From: Gordonia sp. 'Campus'
Lineage (GTDB): Bacteria > Actinomycetota > Actinomycetes > Mycobacteriales > Mycobacteriaceae
Reading direction: 5' to 3'
Length of the DNA: 52,562 bases
Assembly: GCF_022206305.1 (NCBI RefSeq)
Contig: NZ_JAKOIW010000025.1
Coordinates: 1-52,562 of the forward strand
Under the pieces are notes generated by a model that was given only the letters and a program-made list of their open reading frames with translations, had not been told where the DNA came from and searched no databases. Shown piece by piece: positions 52,463-52,562 of the stretch. A program made the position numbers and the translations under genes. Each line of letters starts with the position of its first letter. The stretch's first letter is position 1.

Positions 52463-52562
52463 TGTTCTTTGAGAACTCGATAGTGTGATGATGAATTGTC
52501 TGATGCCAATTGATGGCATCGAGCATCTATTTTGTGGATGTTGATGTTTGTTTTGTGTGGCG
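52463..52562 (+). promoter_or_regulatory. rrn leader with antitermination box A
   Basis: TGTTCTTTGAGAACTC (52463-52478), followed by GATAGTGTG, is the conserved actinobacterial rrn leader sequence containing box A, where Nus factors bind to prevent early termination. A hairpin GATGCCA-ATTGA-TGGCATC (52502-52520) follows. The 16S rRNA gene should begin beyond the right edge; none of it is in the window. Confidence 0.88.

Noticed and set aside
51942..52526. Upstream extension of the mftM reading frame toward the rrn leader
   Set aside because: The extension is low-complexity Pro/Thr/Gln-rich sequence covering the rrn promoter and box A; methyltransferase homology begins after ATG 51941.

Overview
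The window is GC-rich actinobacterial DNA of the order Mycobacteriales. Gene order from 15.8 to 43.7 kb matches, from memory, the Mycobacterium tuberculosis block Rv1292-Rv1315: argS-lysA-thrA-thrC-thrB-rho-rpmE-prfA-prmC-sua5-wecA-atpIBEFHAGDC-DUF2550-pduO-murA, then an rRNA operon. The left part (kgd, ABC exporter, DHA2-type MFS, SbcD/SbcC) resembles Rv1248c-Rv1278. A Gordonia-like genus (or Williamsia/Rhodococcus relative) is my best guess; genus is inference.

Layout. 1-6065, minus strand: the 5' end of kgd, a fused double ABC exporter with one degenerate ATP site, an EcsC-family protein and a glutathionyl-hydroquinone reductase-like protein. 6198-12119, plus strand: an MFS exporter, the SbcCD nuclease pair and tRNA-Arg(CCG). 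12120-15588: a VOC protein and an esterase bracketed by two related palindromic elements, then two membrane-anchored proteins (DUF305 with a His/Met-rich stretch, DUF3105). 15764-24668: argS, lysine/threonine biosynthesis and rho, whose gene has a long leader and a QNRD-repeat insertion. 24753-26895, minus strand: a CysJ-like flavin reductase followed by a HemS-like protein, with a possible iron box upstream. 27263-33012: rpmE, prfA, prmC, sua5, a divergent glyA paralogue and wecA. 33013-41102: the complete F1Fo ATP synthase operon, closed by a 21-bp-stem terminator. 41319-43688: DUF2550 protein, PduO-type adenosyltransferase (minus strand) and MurA carrying Asp117.

43689-51941 is the most distinctive region. 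It encodes an NDMA-dependent (mycofactocin-linked) methanol dehydrogenase, a MoxR-type AAA+ ATPase, a CoxE-like VWA protein, a second iron-type alcohol dehydrogenase, a sensor kinase and a NarL-type regulator. An opposing methyltransferase matches by context MftM, which methylates the mycofactocin glycan. This looks like a complete alcohol-oxidation module: two dehydrogenases, an ATPase/VWA pair of unknown role, alcohol-responsive control and a cofactor-tailoring enzyme. It sits between murA and the rrn operon, which are adjacent in M. tuberculosis. The window ends inside the rrn leader, before 16S rRNA.
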